Assembly (NCBI GenBank): GCA_016287765.1
Contig: JAEEWS010000012.1
Span: 6,372 to 70,371 of the forward strand
Reading direction: 5' to 3'
Source of the DNA: Lachnospiraceae bacterium
Lineage (GTDB): Bacteria; Bacillota_A; Clostridia; Lachnospirales; Lachnospiraceae
Length of the DNA stretch: 64,000 nt
Shown: one piece after another, positions 1-8,737 of the stretch
How the letters are laid out: every line of letters starts with the position of its first letter
Position numbering within the stretch: position 1 is the first letter of the stretch
The notes under the pieces: model-generated
Database searches by the model: none
What the model was told of the DNA's origin: nothing
What the model saw: only the letters and a program-made list of their open reading frames with translations
Translations under genes and position numbers: made by a program

Positions 1-337
1 TTAAGTTTACAGACATTTTTGTGATATCCGAAGGTACAGTAAGAGTAACAAATACACATACAGTATCGGGACCCAATTCTCCGAGAGGCGCCAAAAGCTC
101 GTCTTCAACCTCGGGGTTGTAATCCGTAAGTACGGATGAGGGCATGATCACCGGCAATGCCATTGCGGGATCTTCAACACTCTGCAACCATTCGATGGCA
201 GTGTCTTTTCCGTTCTCATTATTGTAAATGAGAGTAAATCTGCGGAGATTTTCAAAGCCAATGAGGCCGCGATCAAATGTCAGGATCTTGTTGTCATCAA
301 GCTCGACTTCTCCAAAATAACGTGTTTTTACAAGCAT
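1..337 (-). CDS. fliW: flagellar assembly factor FliW (C-terminus cut by window edge)
   Basis: The first 112 residues of FliW are present, and the reading frame runs off the left edge without a stop. FliW binds flagellin and, when free, antagonises the translational repressor CsrA, coupling hook completion to flagellin synthesis. Visible family features are the GLIGFE segment near residue 33, the acidic DELLAPLGE stretch and the VTLTVPSD strand. The ATG at 337 follows a GGAGG box by 8 nt. The gene lies 18 nt downstream of flgL, the usual Firmicutes flgL-fliW order; csrA is expected just outside the window. FliW is usually about 145 residues, so roughly 30 are missing. Confidence 0.93.
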   Translation of the reverse strand, partial: MLVKTRYFGEVELDDNKILTFDRGLIGFENLRRFTLIYNNENGKDTAIEWLQSVEDPAMALPVIMPSSVLTDYNPEVEDELLAPLGELGPDTVCVFVTLTVPSDITKMSVNL

Positions 338-355
338 TTGTAAATCCTCCCTGAT

Positions 356-1882
356 TTAAGAAATGTAATCTAAAAGTGATGATCTAACCAGTTGTGATGT
401 TGCGTTAAGAGACGAATCATATACAGTCTTGGCCGACTGATACTTTACTATTGTGTCCACAAGATCCGCATCTTCATTTTCCGAAAGCAGTTCTTCGTAG
501 TCCGTAGCCTGGTCTTCAAGTCTGCTCTGGGTGAGCAGCAGTCTCTTGTAACGACCGCCCAGATCGGCAACACATACATTTGTATTTTCCTGTTCGTCTG
601 CCGTGATCGTTATACCTCTCTGAAAAGCATCTGTCATAAGTGCCGTTCTCAAGGTGTATTCGGATTCCAACTGTTCACGGATGGATTTGAGTTTCTTTAT
701 CCTGTCCTCGGAATATCTGGTATCTGCCAACATCTTATCCACCTGAGTCAGCTGATCTTCTATGTCCGCAACGGCCTGGACCGCATCCGTGATCTCAGTG
801 ATGGTCCTGTCTATGCGCGATGTAAAAGCATCGCATCCCTGAGTGTTAATGGTAAGCTTTTGATTGAAGTTCACTTCATAACGGATGGGCTGCTCTTTTT
901 TAGTATAACTTATTTCTTTTCCCGTTGCCAGTTCTTTTGTATCACAATCGAAATAATGTTCGGGTCTTAAGTCATTCTGCTCAAACTTGGTCTTTTCATA
1001 GGTGATATTAATATCCGAAGATTTCTGCATCTGCTCGTATATGGTCTTTCCGATGATCAGTTCTCCGGTCTCCTTAATGAAATTTATCTCTTCATCGGAC
1101 ACTGTATAAGCATCCTTGTCCGATACGGAATGGGATGTTACCGTAAGACCGTTGGCAGCGAAATTCGTTCCGTTAACGGTACTGTGCACTGTTCCGGAAG
1201 GATCCGTATAGGTGATCTCCGGAATGACATCGTCCAGATCGTCATAGGCAAGTGCAAGTCTGTAAACGCTGTTGGTGGAAGGCATATTGGGATAAAGAGC
1301 ATCCCATTCGCTTGAATAATTATCGTTAGCCAGATCCAGATCGTCTATATTGACACCTCCGGAAATAACTGTAACTATTTCAAGTTCCTCCCCTGTGTGA
1401 GGTTCCGAGATCCTGTAAAGTACATCCTCGGTATCTTCATTGAATACCAGCGAGGTATCCGTCTTATATCCCGAAAATACATATCTTCCGGCATAATTCG
1501 TATTACCTTCCTGATAGAGCTGGTTGGCATACTGCTGGAGATTGATGACAATGGAATTTCTGTCCTCTGCTGTCAGATAGTCATTGGCTCCCTGATTGCA
1601 ATATGTATTCATGGATGAAATAATGGAGTTTATGGTATCCAGTGATCCTTCGGTCACTTCCATCCAGTTGAGAGCATCCGGAATGTTCTTTTCGGTATAT
1701 TGCTCTATTTCCGTAAGATTTGTTCTGAACTTAAGTGCTCTCACCGCTACGATGGGATCATCCGAGGGTCTTGTGATCTTCTTTCCGGATGAATACTGAT
1801 TTTCAAGTCTGTCCAGAAGATTTTTGTTGGTGTTGATGTTGTACAACGCATTGTTGGTCATCATCTTGTTTGTAATTCTCAT
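356..1882 (-). CDS. flgL: flagellar hook-associated protein 3 (FlgL)
   Basis: This 508-residue protein is the hook-filament junction protein. The N-terminus has the flagellin-type coiled-coil domain (MRITNKMM, then SSGKKITRPSDDP near residue 31), and the C-terminus has the matching helix (QSAKTVYDSSLNATSQL). It is longer than the ~300-residue enterobacterial protein because of an enlarged central domain (about residues 140-340), a common difference in Clostridia. The ATG follows GGAGG by 5 nt. It sits 69 nt after the second flgK and 18 nt before fliW, so it is the penultimate gene seen of the late flagellar operon. Confidence 0.93.
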   Translation of the reverse strand: MRITNKMMTNNALYNINTNKNLLDRLENQYSSGKKITRPSDDPIVAVRALKFRTNLTEIEQYTEKNIPDALNWMEVTEGSLDTINSIISSMNTYCNQGANDYLTAEDRNSIVINLQQYANQLYQEGNTNYAGRYVFSGYKTDTSLVFNEDTEDVLYRISEPHTGEELEIVTVISGGVNIDDLDLANDNYSSEWDALYPNMPSTNSVYRLALAYDDLDDVIPEITYTDPSGTVHSTVNGTNFAANGLTVTSHSVSDKDAYTVSDEEINFIKETGELIIGKTIYEQMQKSSDINITYEKTKFEQNDLRPEHYFDCDTKELATGKEISYTKKEQPIRYEVNFNQKLTINTQGCDAFTSRIDRTITEITDAVQAVADIEDQLTQVDKMLADTRYSEDRIKKLKSIREQLESEYTLRTALMTDAFQRGITITADEQENTNVCVADLGGRYKRLLLTQSRLEDQATDYEELLSENEDADLVDTIVKYQSAKTVYDSSLNATSQLVRSSLLDYIS

Positions 1883-1951
1883 AATAACCTCCGTGTCTGA
1901 CCTTATGCACTATTATTATCTTATAGGATTATCGGCATCTTTTCACCAAAA

Positions 1952-3769
1952 CTAAACTCCCGTTTCATTAATTAATTTATCATATATCTGCTGCATAACG
2001 GAAATCACCTTTGCGCTTAAGGAATAAGCCTCCTGGTAACGTATCAGGGACATTGCCTCCTCATCCGAATCTACGCCGGAAACGGAAAGTCTCTGATTTG
2101 AAACCGATTTAAGGATATTTTTCTGGCTCTCCGATGTGTCCTTACTTGCCTTGGTATCTATACCTACTTCCGCCACAAGTGTACGAAGGAAGGAGGCGGG
2201 ATCACCCTGCTTGAACATGTTCACATCACCCTTTAAGGCAATGAGTTTTTCCGTAATGTCATTACCGCTGACGCCGTCCACCAGATTTGTGGTGGTGGCA
2301 AGCATTGAAGGATTGTCTATTACCACATTCCTTACCCTGAAGTTTTCGGCTGTAAGCATATAATAGGAAGTGGATTCTTCGGTCCTGTCCGAAGTGATCA
2401 GCGTAACATCAGTATCCGTTGTATTATTAAAGGTACCCAGTGCATATTCTTCGCCGGTAACCTTATTGTATCCCGTAAAGAAGGATATGTCTGTTTCATT
2501 GTCCAGGCTCTGGCCCTCACGATGAACGTTATTGAATTCCTCGGCAAAGGTACGTATAAACTGGTTAAGCTGAGCCATGTAATAGGGAATACCCTTGTAA
2601 TCCACGTCACTGCCTATGCTGACGACCACATCCTGATCATAGTTTCTTCTGGTAGGCTCCGCAAGCTGGAACACATACTCGTAATTTCCTTCATCGTCTA
2701 CCTTGGCCTCGAAGGAAGTGTATGAATAATAACCGTTTCCGATCCTTAGTGCACCGTTTGTGGGAATATTAAGATCGGATGTATTGTTTATGTTGGTCCT
2801 TGTCACTTTGATCTGGGTTTCTCCCTGAATGATCTCGTCCGCATATCCTTTAAGATCCTCCAGGTTATTTCCGTCCCGGACTTCAAAGAGAGCTTTAAGG
2901 CTCCCGGCCATTGTTCCGCTGCTTGGATGCAGCTGATCGCCGTTCAGCCAATATATGTCATATAAACCGTCGAGGTCGCAAAGGTTTCTCCGGTCCTCTC
3001 TGGGCACGCATTCCAAAGTGTTTACTTCATATGTATCCACCAATGTATTTCCGTCCACCTTTACCACATAGGCTTTAAGTCCGTCGGTACCCATCTCTCT
3101 TTCGGTGGTCTCCACATTGATTATCTCCGACAGCTGATCCACAAGAAGATTTCTCTGATCTCTCAGGTCATTGGCATTTTCTCCGCCCACTTCCACGGTA
3201 TTTATCTGCTTGTTTATGGTAGCTATCTGATTGGCGATGGAATTTACCTTCTGTATCTGGTTCTTTATCTCATAGTTGCACTCATCCTGTATGCTTTGAA
3301 GATTTGTGTAAAGAGAATTAAAGTACTCGCAAAGAGACTGTGCATAGTTGCAGACCTGAGTTCTTACGGTAAGGCTGGAAGCATCCTTTGAAAGCTCCTG
3401 CAACGAATTGTACATGCTGTCGAAGGAAGTGGTGAAACCTTCCAGTTCTATTTCATTAAGGTAGCTTTCGACTTCCTTCATGAAATAGTATCGTTCCCCA
3501 TACAAGCCGTTTTCGGAATTGGTATTACGATATTTTTCATCATAATACTGACTTCTGCTCTGCTCAATGGAAATGACTTTAACGCCCGTTCCCAGCATAC
3601 CGTACTTGTTATGAGTGGAAATGGCTCTGTCCGCTGTCTGTGATACATTCTGTTTTGTATAGCCTTCGGTTTCAATATTTGATATGTTATGCGCCGTAGT
3701 GTTAAGCCCGGTTTTGGATGCAAACAATCCCGATGTTCCTATTGTAAGTCCGAAAAATGTTGATGCCAT
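1952..3769 (-). CDS. flgK: flagellar hook-associated protein 1, second tandem paralogue
   Basis: This is a FlgK-family hook-filament junction protein of about 605 residues. The N-terminal rod/hook signature is intact (GLTIGTSGLFASKTGLNTTAHNISN, then ETEGYTKQ), followed by the FlgK helical region containing NANDLRDQRNLLVDQLSEI. The C-terminal helix has SLIRYQEAYSLSAKVI. The start is placed at the internal ATG at 3769 because AAAGGA lies just upstream; an upstream extension of eight residues has no ribosome binding site. It follows another flgK by 29 nt. The two copies share only the conserved ends and the NANDLRD motif, so they are divergent paralogues. Which one forms the canonical first junction layer cannot be told from sequence. 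Confidence 0.88.
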   Translation of the reverse strand: MASTFFGLTIGTSGLFASKTGLNTTAHNISNIETEGYTKQNVSQTADRAISTHNKYGMLGTGVKVISIEQSRSQYYDEKYRNTNSENGLYGERYYFMKEVESYLNEIELEGFTTSFDSMYNSLQELSKDASSLTVRTQVCNYAQSLCEYFNSLYTNLQSIQDECNYEIKNQIQKVNSIANQIATINKQINTVEVGGENANDLRDQRNLLVDQLSEIINVETTEREMGTDGLKAYVVKVDGNTLVDTYEVNTLECVPREDRRNLCDLDGLYDIYWLNGDQLHPSSGTMAGSLKALFEVRDGNNLEDLKGYADEIIQGETQIKVTRTNINNTSDLNIPTNGALRIGNGYYSYTSFEAKVDDEGNYEYVFQLAEPTRRNYDQDVVVSIGSDVDYKGIPYYMAQLNQFIRTFAEEFNNVHREGQSLDNETDISFFTGYNKVTGEEYALGTFNNTTDTDVTLITSDRTEESTSYYMLTAENFRVRNVVIDNPSMLATTTNLVDGVSGNDITEKLIALKGDVNMFKQGDPASFLRTLVAEVGIDTKASKDTSESQKNILKSVSNQRLSVSGVDSDEEAMSLIRYQEAYSLSAKVISVMQQIYDKLINETGV

Positions 3770-3798
3770 ACTTTTTCCTTTCCGTATTACCAAAAGCC

Positions 3799-5580
3799 TT
3801 ATCTGCCAAGGGTGTTCAAAAGATGTTCAAGCATCTGATTAACTGCATTTATAAATCTTGAATTTGCATTGTAACCCTGCTGATATTTTATAACGTTTGT
3901 GAGATCCTCATCGGAATCCACCGCGTGCACTGCCTGTCTTTGGTTTTCCACGCTGTTTACCAGATTTTCCTGGCTGTTATATACATTCTTGTATTTCTGT
4001 CCGTTGGTACCCAGAAGTCCGATCATCTCGGTGTAATAACTGTTAAAGTTCTGTTTGGTGTAGTCGCTGGGAGAGATGGTGTCAAATTCAGCCTGCCACG
4101 CGGAAAGAAGGGATTCACAGAGCTCTATACTGAAATCTCCCGTTCCTCCGTTATCCGAAAGGGGAAGCAGGGAAGGATTCTTCATGAGCTTGTCGTTTAC
4201 TTTGATCTCACCTATGGTAAAGAGCGAATAGTTGTTGGTGGGATCTTCGTCATTAAGCACCCAGGCTTCCTTATGCTCTACCGTTCCGTCGTCATTAACT
4301 ATATCCACTGCTTTAACCGTATATCTGTCTACGGATTTTCTGTTGAACAATGCCTCTCCGGGGGTGTCATTCTCATCCATTCCCACTGAAGCCTTTTCTT
4401 CGTCAAATATCTTTATCCTGGAACCGTCTGTAAGCTCCACTTCCTTGTTGGGACAAAGAAGATCGTTAATGGTGGTGACGATACCGTGGATAAGGTTATC
4501 GAACTGAGCCTGTGTGCTGACGCAGACGGAACTCTCTACGGATATCTTGTATTCCTCCACCTCTTCTTTATAGTCTCTCATGGCTGCCTGATAAGATGTG
4601 AGATCAAACCATCCGGCTTCATCCGTAAAATCCTCTTCTGTTGGCTCTGTGGGAATGTCTGTATACCTTCCCACCTTCTGACCTCTGGCGATCAAAAGTC
4701 CTTTAAGGGCTCCCACATCCGTATCTGCTTCTGTTGAAGGCACTCTGTCAAACTTGAACAGGTCTACAGAATCGTAATTTATCCAATAGGGCTCGATCAT
4801 GGAAGTCTCATCATTTATGGGTCTTGTATCAATGGGATATACCAGATCCTCGGTAACCATGGCATAATCTTCCACGTACACCGTCATTATTCCTGTAGCA
4901 TCTTCCTTGTAGCTGACCTTTACCAGCTCTGAAAGTTCATCTACCAGAAGATTTCTCCGGTCTCTCAGATCGTTGGCATTTTCAAAGCCCGATGCCTCGA
5001 TCTTCTGTATACTGTGGTTCAGGTCATATATATCCTTGGCAATATCATTTATCCTGTTAACATAGTTCTTAACCTGCGTATTTAAATTAACCTGATAATC
5101 GCCTATCTGCTTATAGATCTCTTCGGCTCTTTCTATAAAGCTGACTGCGGTCTGTATAAAGCTGGAGCGTGTAACTATGCTGTCCGGCTCCTTGCACATT
5201 TCCTGCAGAGCCACCCAGACTTCCTCCATGGAATCCTGGAATGCAACTCCTTCAGTCTCTCCGAATATGTCTTCAACCTCAGTTGTTGATTCATACTGAA
5301 GTCTGTAATAGTTTTGTCTTCCCACCTCTTCCCTGTAGGTCTTATCAAGGAATTGGTCTCTTACCTGTTTTATGGTGGACACATCGGTACCATGACCGGT
5401 CTGCATCAGTGATAACGCGCTGGTTCCCACTGTTCTGTAAAAGGAATCCGTGGTCTCCATCTGCTGGCGAACATAGCCTTCAGTCTCAACATTCGCAAGG
5501 TTGTGGCCTGCCACTGTAAGTCCGCGCTGATTTGCGGTAAGTCCGGATACTCCGGTATACATTGCCGACATTAATCCCAT
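3799..5580 (-). CDS. flgK: flagellar hook-associated protein 1, first tandem paralogue
   Basis: A FlgK protein of 593 residues. The N-terminus carries the classical signature (YTGVSGLTANQRGLTVAGHN, NVETEGYVRQ), the middle has NANDLRDRRNLLVDELSEL, and the C-terminus ends in the axial helix NVIKYQQGYNANSRFINAVN. It caps the hook before FlgL and the filament. The start at 5580 (MGLMSAMYTG) follows AAAGGAGG; the ORF extends 11 codons further upstream without a better site. It is preceded by a terminator-like hairpin after flgN and followed 29 nt later by the second flgK. The closer match to textbook FlgK ends suggests this is the canonical copy (inference). Confidence 0.9.
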   Translation of the reverse strand: MGLMSAMYTGVSGLTANQRGLTVAGHNLANVETEGYVRQQMETTDSFYRTVGTSALSLMQTGHGTDVSTIKQVRDQFLDKTYREEVGRQNYYRLQYESTTEVEDIFGETEGVAFQDSMEEVWVALQEMCKEPDSIVTRSSFIQTAVSFIERAEEIYKQIGDYQVNLNTQVKNYVNRINDIAKDIYDLNHSIQKIEASGFENANDLRDRRNLLVDELSELVKVSYKEDATGIMTVYVEDYAMVTEDLVYPIDTRPINDETSMIEPYWINYDSVDLFKFDRVPSTEADTDVGALKGLLIARGQKVGRYTDIPTEPTEEDFTDEAGWFDLTSYQAAMRDYKEEVEEYKISVESSVCVSTQAQFDNLIHGIVTTINDLLCPNKEVELTDGSRIKIFDEEKASVGMDENDTPGEALFNRKSVDRYTVKAVDIVNDDGTVEHKEAWVLNDEDPTNNYSLFTIGEIKVNDKLMKNPSLLPLSDNGGTGDFSIELCESLLSAWQAEFDTISPSDYTKQNFNSYYTEMIGLLGTNGQKYKNVYNSQENLVNSVENQRQAVHAVDSDEDLTNVIKYQQGYNANSRFINAVNQMLEHLLNTLGR

Positions 5581-5654
5581 ATGCTGTGTCCTCCTTTCCA
5601 TAGTATTATACATTCTATTTTATCGGCTTATGAACTTCAAATCCTAACCCCGAA

Positions 5655-5688
5655 GTATAAAAAAAGTATCCGCTTTCGCAGATACTTT
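5655..5688 (-). terminator. hairpin terminator/attenuator between flgN and flgK
   Basis: Read on the minus strand, AAAGTATC pairs with GATACTTT and the stem continues through a T-G wobble and GC/GC closing a GAAA tetraloop. A run of six to seven T follows. It lies 8 nt after the flgN stop, inside what is otherwise one late flagellar transcription unit, so partial read-through is expected. Confidence 0.8.
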
Positions 5689-5696
5689 ATAATTCA

Positions 5697-6212
5697 TCAG
5701 TTTTTCGCATCAAACGAGCCGACGGTCATCATAGATGACATATCAAACTGTCCGGCCTTTTTTGTATAGTTGTTACCGATATAGGTTTTTGAAGATCTGA
5801 TCATGTTTAAGTGATATTCGGAGATCTCCAATGACTCGTTTATAAGCTTTGTATTTCTTTCATTTAAGGTTTTCAGGCGGTCAAGAGTTTCTTTCAGCGA
5901 CTTCTTCAGTTCTGTCAGGTTTGTTTTGGCCTCCGGCTGCTTGTCCATGAGTTCGATAAGCTCTTCCAGCTTAAGTTCCGAATTTTTCCTGTTCAGAACA
6001 ACTCTCATGTTGGCCATGATCCCTTCCCTCTTTTTTTCAAGGCTCTTAAGTCTCTCAACCGTTATCTGTTCCTTTTCTGTGATCTCCGAAAGGGCCTCGG
6101 TATCGTTGGCTATAATAACACTTGATTTCTTGTCCGCAAGGGGAATAAGATCCTTATATATTTGTAATTCATCTCTTAAGGTCGAGATGAGGTCATCCAT
6201 CAAACCTGCCAT
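5697..6212 (-). CDS. flgN: flagellar export chaperone FlgN
   Basis: A FlgN-type cytosolic chaperone of 171 residues that would bind the C-termini of FlgK and FlgL before export. The protein is almost entirely helical with two long heptad-rich segments (about residues 5-80 and 90-150), typical of the family. Its place between flgM and flgK is the standard one. The ATG at 6212 (MAGLMDDL) is preferred because AGGTG lies 5-6 nt upstream; a GTG three codons earlier has no spacing for a ribosome binding site. The U-tract of the preceding hairpin ends directly at this ribosome binding site. Confidence 0.85.
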   Translation of the reverse strand: MAGLMDDLISTLRDELQIYKDLIPLADKKSSVIIANDTEALSEITEKEQITVERLKSLEKKREGIMANMRVVLNRKNSELKLEELIELMDKQPEAKTNLTELKKSLKETLDRLKTLNERNTKLINESLEISEYHLNMIRSSKTYIGNNYTKKAGQFDMSSMMTVGSFDAKN

Positions 6213-6223
6213 AGCATTCACCT

Positions 6224-6275
6224 AAAAAACTTGGAACACGCGGAACCCGGACCTCCGGTCCAAATTCCGCGCGTT
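6224..6275 (-). terminator. strong hairpin terminator/attenuator between flgM and flgN
   Basis: On the minus strand an 11-bp outer stem (6265-6275 with 6235-6245, including one G-T wobble) is extended by an 8-bp inner stem around GGTCC/GGACC with a GGA loop. The 19-bp helix is followed by CCAAG and six T. It sits between the flgM stop (6299) and the flgN ribosome binding site. Confidence 0.8.
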
Positions 6276-6298
6276 ATAGCCTTTATTTACCAATTCCG

Positions 6299-6580
6299 TC
6301 AGAATTTGATCGACTGCTCAGACTGTGCTAAAAGCTTATCAGCCAGCGCACTCATCGGAACGTTGTATGTTCCGTTCGCCATAGCGGCTTTGATCTCAGC
6401 TACCTTGTCCTCTCTAACATCGGGAGCGGCTGCTACTGCCTCTTTGGCAATCTGCAGATCGCGACCGAAACCGGAAATTTGAACACTGTCCTTTGACATT
6501 GCTGTGGCGGAATCAACCTTTTTCATTTTGCCGTTTGCCTGATAAATTTGAGCTATTCCAGACATTGCATCAATTCTCAT
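6299..6580 (-). CDS. flgM: anti-sigma-28 factor FlgM
   Basis: A 93-residue FlgM. It holds sigma-28 (FliA/SigD) inactive until it is exported through the completed hook. The C-terminal sigma-binding segment is recognisable: DSVQISGFGRDLQIAKEAV, then REDKVAEIKAAMANGTYNV and LADKLL. The ATG at 6580 (MRIDAMSG) follows GGAGG by 9 nt; five extra upstream codons in the longest frame lack support. The gene starts the late operon and lies directly downstream of a sigma-28-type promoter, giving the usual feedback in which FlgM is made by the sigma factor it inhibits. Confidence 0.92.
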   Translation of the reverse strand: MRIDAMSGIAQIYQANGKMKKVDSATAMSKDSVQISGFGRDLQIAKEAVAAAPDVREDKVAEIKAAMANGTYNVPMSALADKLLAQSEQSIKF

Positions 6581-6654
6581 TGTGTCATCCTCCATGATTT
6601 ATAATAAATTTTGCATTACTTTTTGTTTGGGACTTCTCACAGCTCCTATCTTAT

Positions 6655-6681
6655 ATATCGGACGGGTGAAAAAAAACTTAA
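6655..6681 (-). promoter_or_regulatory. sigma-28 (FliA/SigD) promoter of the flgM operon
   Basis: On the minus strand TTAAGTTT (6681-6674) is followed after exactly 11 nt by TCCGATAT (6662-6655). The sigma-28 consensus is TAAAGTTT-N11-GCCGATAA/T, so each half matches at 7 of 8 positions with the canonical spacing. Transcription would start near 6648 and read into flgM, about 68 nt upstream of its ATG. Confidence 0.82.
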
Positions 6682-6731
6682 GCTAAACAAATAATATTTT
6701 TTTAAAATTTTTGAATGTCCCTGTATTTTCC

Positions 6732-7118
6732 TTAACCATGGAGATCCGTTTTGATCTTTGTGGTTGATATTCCCGCAGTTCTTGGCAGGTAAATGACCTC
6801 ACAATAGTCCTTAAGGAAATCGAACTTACCTTTCCAGTCATCGCCCATAACAAAGATATCAACTTTGTTATTGACCACATCATCTATCTTTTGTTCCCAG
6901 GTAACTTCGGGGATCACCTCATCCACGTACTTTATGGACTCAAGTATGATCTTTCTGTCCTCATAGGTGTGATAGGCTTCCTTGTGCTTTCCCGCATTAA
7001 ACTCATCGGTGGAAAGCCCGACTATAAGATAGTCTCCCAGCTCCTTGGCCCGTCTTAAAAGATTAATGTGGCCCACATGCAATAGGTCATATGTACCGTA
7101 TGTGATCACTTTTTTCAT
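6732..7118 (-). CDS. tagD: glycerol-3-phosphate cytidylyltransferase-like protein (TagD family)
   Basis: A complete 128-residue nucleotidyltransferase of the TagD/GCT family, which makes CDP-glycerol from CTP and glycerol-3-phosphate for teichoic-acid-like polymers. The family motifs are intact: TYGTYDLLHVGH near residues 7-18 with the HxGH catalytic pair, and RTAGISTTKI near the C-terminus. AAGGAG precedes the ATG. It follows the hybrid kinase by 17 nt. No other teichoic acid gene is nearby, so the product could feed another glycerol-phosphate-containing polymer; a related adenylyl/cytidylyl specificity cannot be excluded. Confidence 0.88.
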   Translation of the reverse strand: MKKVITYGTYDLLHVGHINLLRRAKELGDYLIVGLSTDEFNAGKHKEAYHTYEDRKIILESIKYVDEVIPEVTWEQKIDDVVNNKVDIFVMGDDWKGKFDFLKDYCEVIYLPRTAGISTTKIKTDLHG

Positions 7119-7135
7119 GCCTTCTCCTTATGTCC

Positions 7136-8725
7136 CTATTCTTCTCCAAGATACTTGATAAGTACCTTTGCAAGATATTCGTTATCTATAGGCTTGGCGA
7201 TGTGATCGTTCATTCCGGCTTCAAAAGCCTCTCTGATGTCCGAAGCAAAGGCATTTGCTGTCATAGCTATGATCGGAACCTCCGAACTGTCGGGACGTCC
7301 CGAAGCTCTGATGGCCGTAGTGGCATCATATCCGTTCATAATGGGCATTATAACATCCATAAAGATGATATCGTAATGATTGTATGGTGAAGTAGTAAAC
7401 ATATTTACCGCATCTGCACCGTTTTCTGCTCTCTCGGTGGTCAATCCCGCCATTTCCAGCAGTTCTCTTCCTATTTCCGCATTCAGATCGTTATCGTCCA
7501 CAAGAAGGGCTCTTTTACCGGAGAAATCAAGAGAATCCAGTTTTATCTCTTCTTCCTCATCAGAGTAACTCTCTTCTTTTCTGTCCTGAAGTTCCAGACG
7601 GATCCTGACACAGAACTCGCTTCCGTGTCCTTTTTCACTCTTAAAGGATATCTGACCGTTCATGGCTTCGATATACTTTTTGGTAATGGTCAGACCGAGG
7701 CCTGTTCCTTCGGACTTGGAGATATACTCATCATCTTCTCTGGAAAAAGCTTCAAAAAGGTGTTTCTGAAACTCCTTGCTCATTCCTATGCCGCTGTCTT
7801 TTACTATAAAGATGTAATCCGCAGCATCATCCGAAGCATTTTCCTCGGTAATGTCAATACTGATCAATCCCTTTTCATAGGTATACTTTATTGCATTGCT
7901 CACAAGATTGGTAAGTATCTCTTCCACTCTTGTTCTGTCGCCGATAACGTACTTGTGATTAACTCCCGTCATGTTAAGGACCAGCATCTGTTCCTTGGCA
8001 TCAGAAAGTGGTGTCATCATATTAAGTACATTATCAACAAGCCCGGAAACCGAGAAATGATCTCTTACCAGTTCTATATTCCCCGCTTCCAGCTTTGTGA
8101 CATCTATAATTTCATTTATAAGAGCGAGCAGATGTTTACCCGCTTCGTTTATTGTCTCAACACAATACTTAACCTTCTCACTGTCATCGATGTGCTTAAT
8201 GGCAATGGTAGTCATTCCCATAATTGCATTCATGGGAGTTCTGATATCGTGGCTCATCTTGGAGATAAAGTCATTCTTCTGGGCATTGGCACGATTGGCT
8301 TCCACATAGGCTGCCTTTATCTCTTCCCTGGCCTCTATCTCGTCCTGTTTTTCCACATCTATGTTCTGACCCGCTACCAGAAGGTTCTTAACCTCTCCCT
8401 TTTCGTCACGATCTCCCGCCATCACGATGATCTTGATCCAGCCTATGATCTTGGTATTGCACTCTATGGAAAAGGAATCCAGATTCATAAGTTCCCGGAT
8501 GGTGTGCTCCTTATCCTTAAGTTGCATAACATCATCATGATACTGTTCATATATCTCGGGCAAGACTTTCTCCAAAAGGATCTCGTATGAATTTCCGCTG
8601 GGAGGAATCAGGGCTTTGATATAATCTCCCGCATATACTTCTTCATAGGCATGCGTTACCAGATCTACACTGTAAACGCAAAAATACCGGCTGCACAATG
8701 TTCGGATTACTTTATTGTTGTCCAT
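7136..8725 (-). CDS. soluble hybrid histidine kinase with C-terminal receiver
   Basis: A 529-residue hybrid kinase. Residues 1-125 form an input region that looks PAS-like (weak evidence). The phosphoacceptor helix has MSHDIRTPMNAI with His159. The ATPase domain follows, with the N-box LVSNAIKYT, DSGIGM and GTGLGL motifs. A receiver domain from about residue 405 has the phosphoacceptor Asp457 in FMDVIMP. There is no transmembrane segment or signal peptide, so sensing is probably cytoplasmic. No DNA-binding or enzymatic output domain is attached and no partner regulator is adjacent. It starts 12 nt after parC with an AGGAGG site, so it is probably cotranscribed with topoisomerase IV. Confidence 0.88.
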   Translation of the reverse strand: MDNNKVIRTLCSRYFCVYSVDLVTHAYEEVYAGDYIKALIPPSGNSYEILLEKVLPEIYEQYHDDVMQLKDKEHTIRELMNLDSFSIECNTKIIGWIKIIVMAGDRDEKGEVKNLLVAGQNIDVEKQDEIEAREEIKAAYVEANRANAQKNDFISKMSHDIRTPMNAIMGMTTIAIKHIDDSEKVKYCVETINEAGKHLLALINEIIDVTKLEAGNIELVRDHFSVSGLVDNVLNMMTPLSDAKEQMLVLNMTGVNHKYVIGDRTRVEEILTNLVSNAIKYTYEKGLISIDITEENASDDAADYIFIVKDSGIGMSKEFQKHLFEAFSREDDEYISKSEGTGLGLTITKKYIEAMNGQISFKSEKGHGSEFCVRIRLELQDRKEESYSDEEEEIKLDSLDFSGKRALLVDDNDLNAEIGRELLEMAGLTTERAENGADAVNMFTTSPYNHYDIIFMDVIMPIMNGYDATTAIRASGRPDSSEVPIIAMTANAFASDIREAFEAGMNDHIAKPIDNEYLAKVLIKYLGEE

Positions 8726-8737
8726 AAATCTTCCTCC

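Noticed and set aside
7625..8590. 321-codon open frame on the plus strand opposite the hybrid kinase
   Set aside because: It is antisense to a gene with clear kinase and receiver motifs, has no ribosome binding site, and its translation resembles no family.
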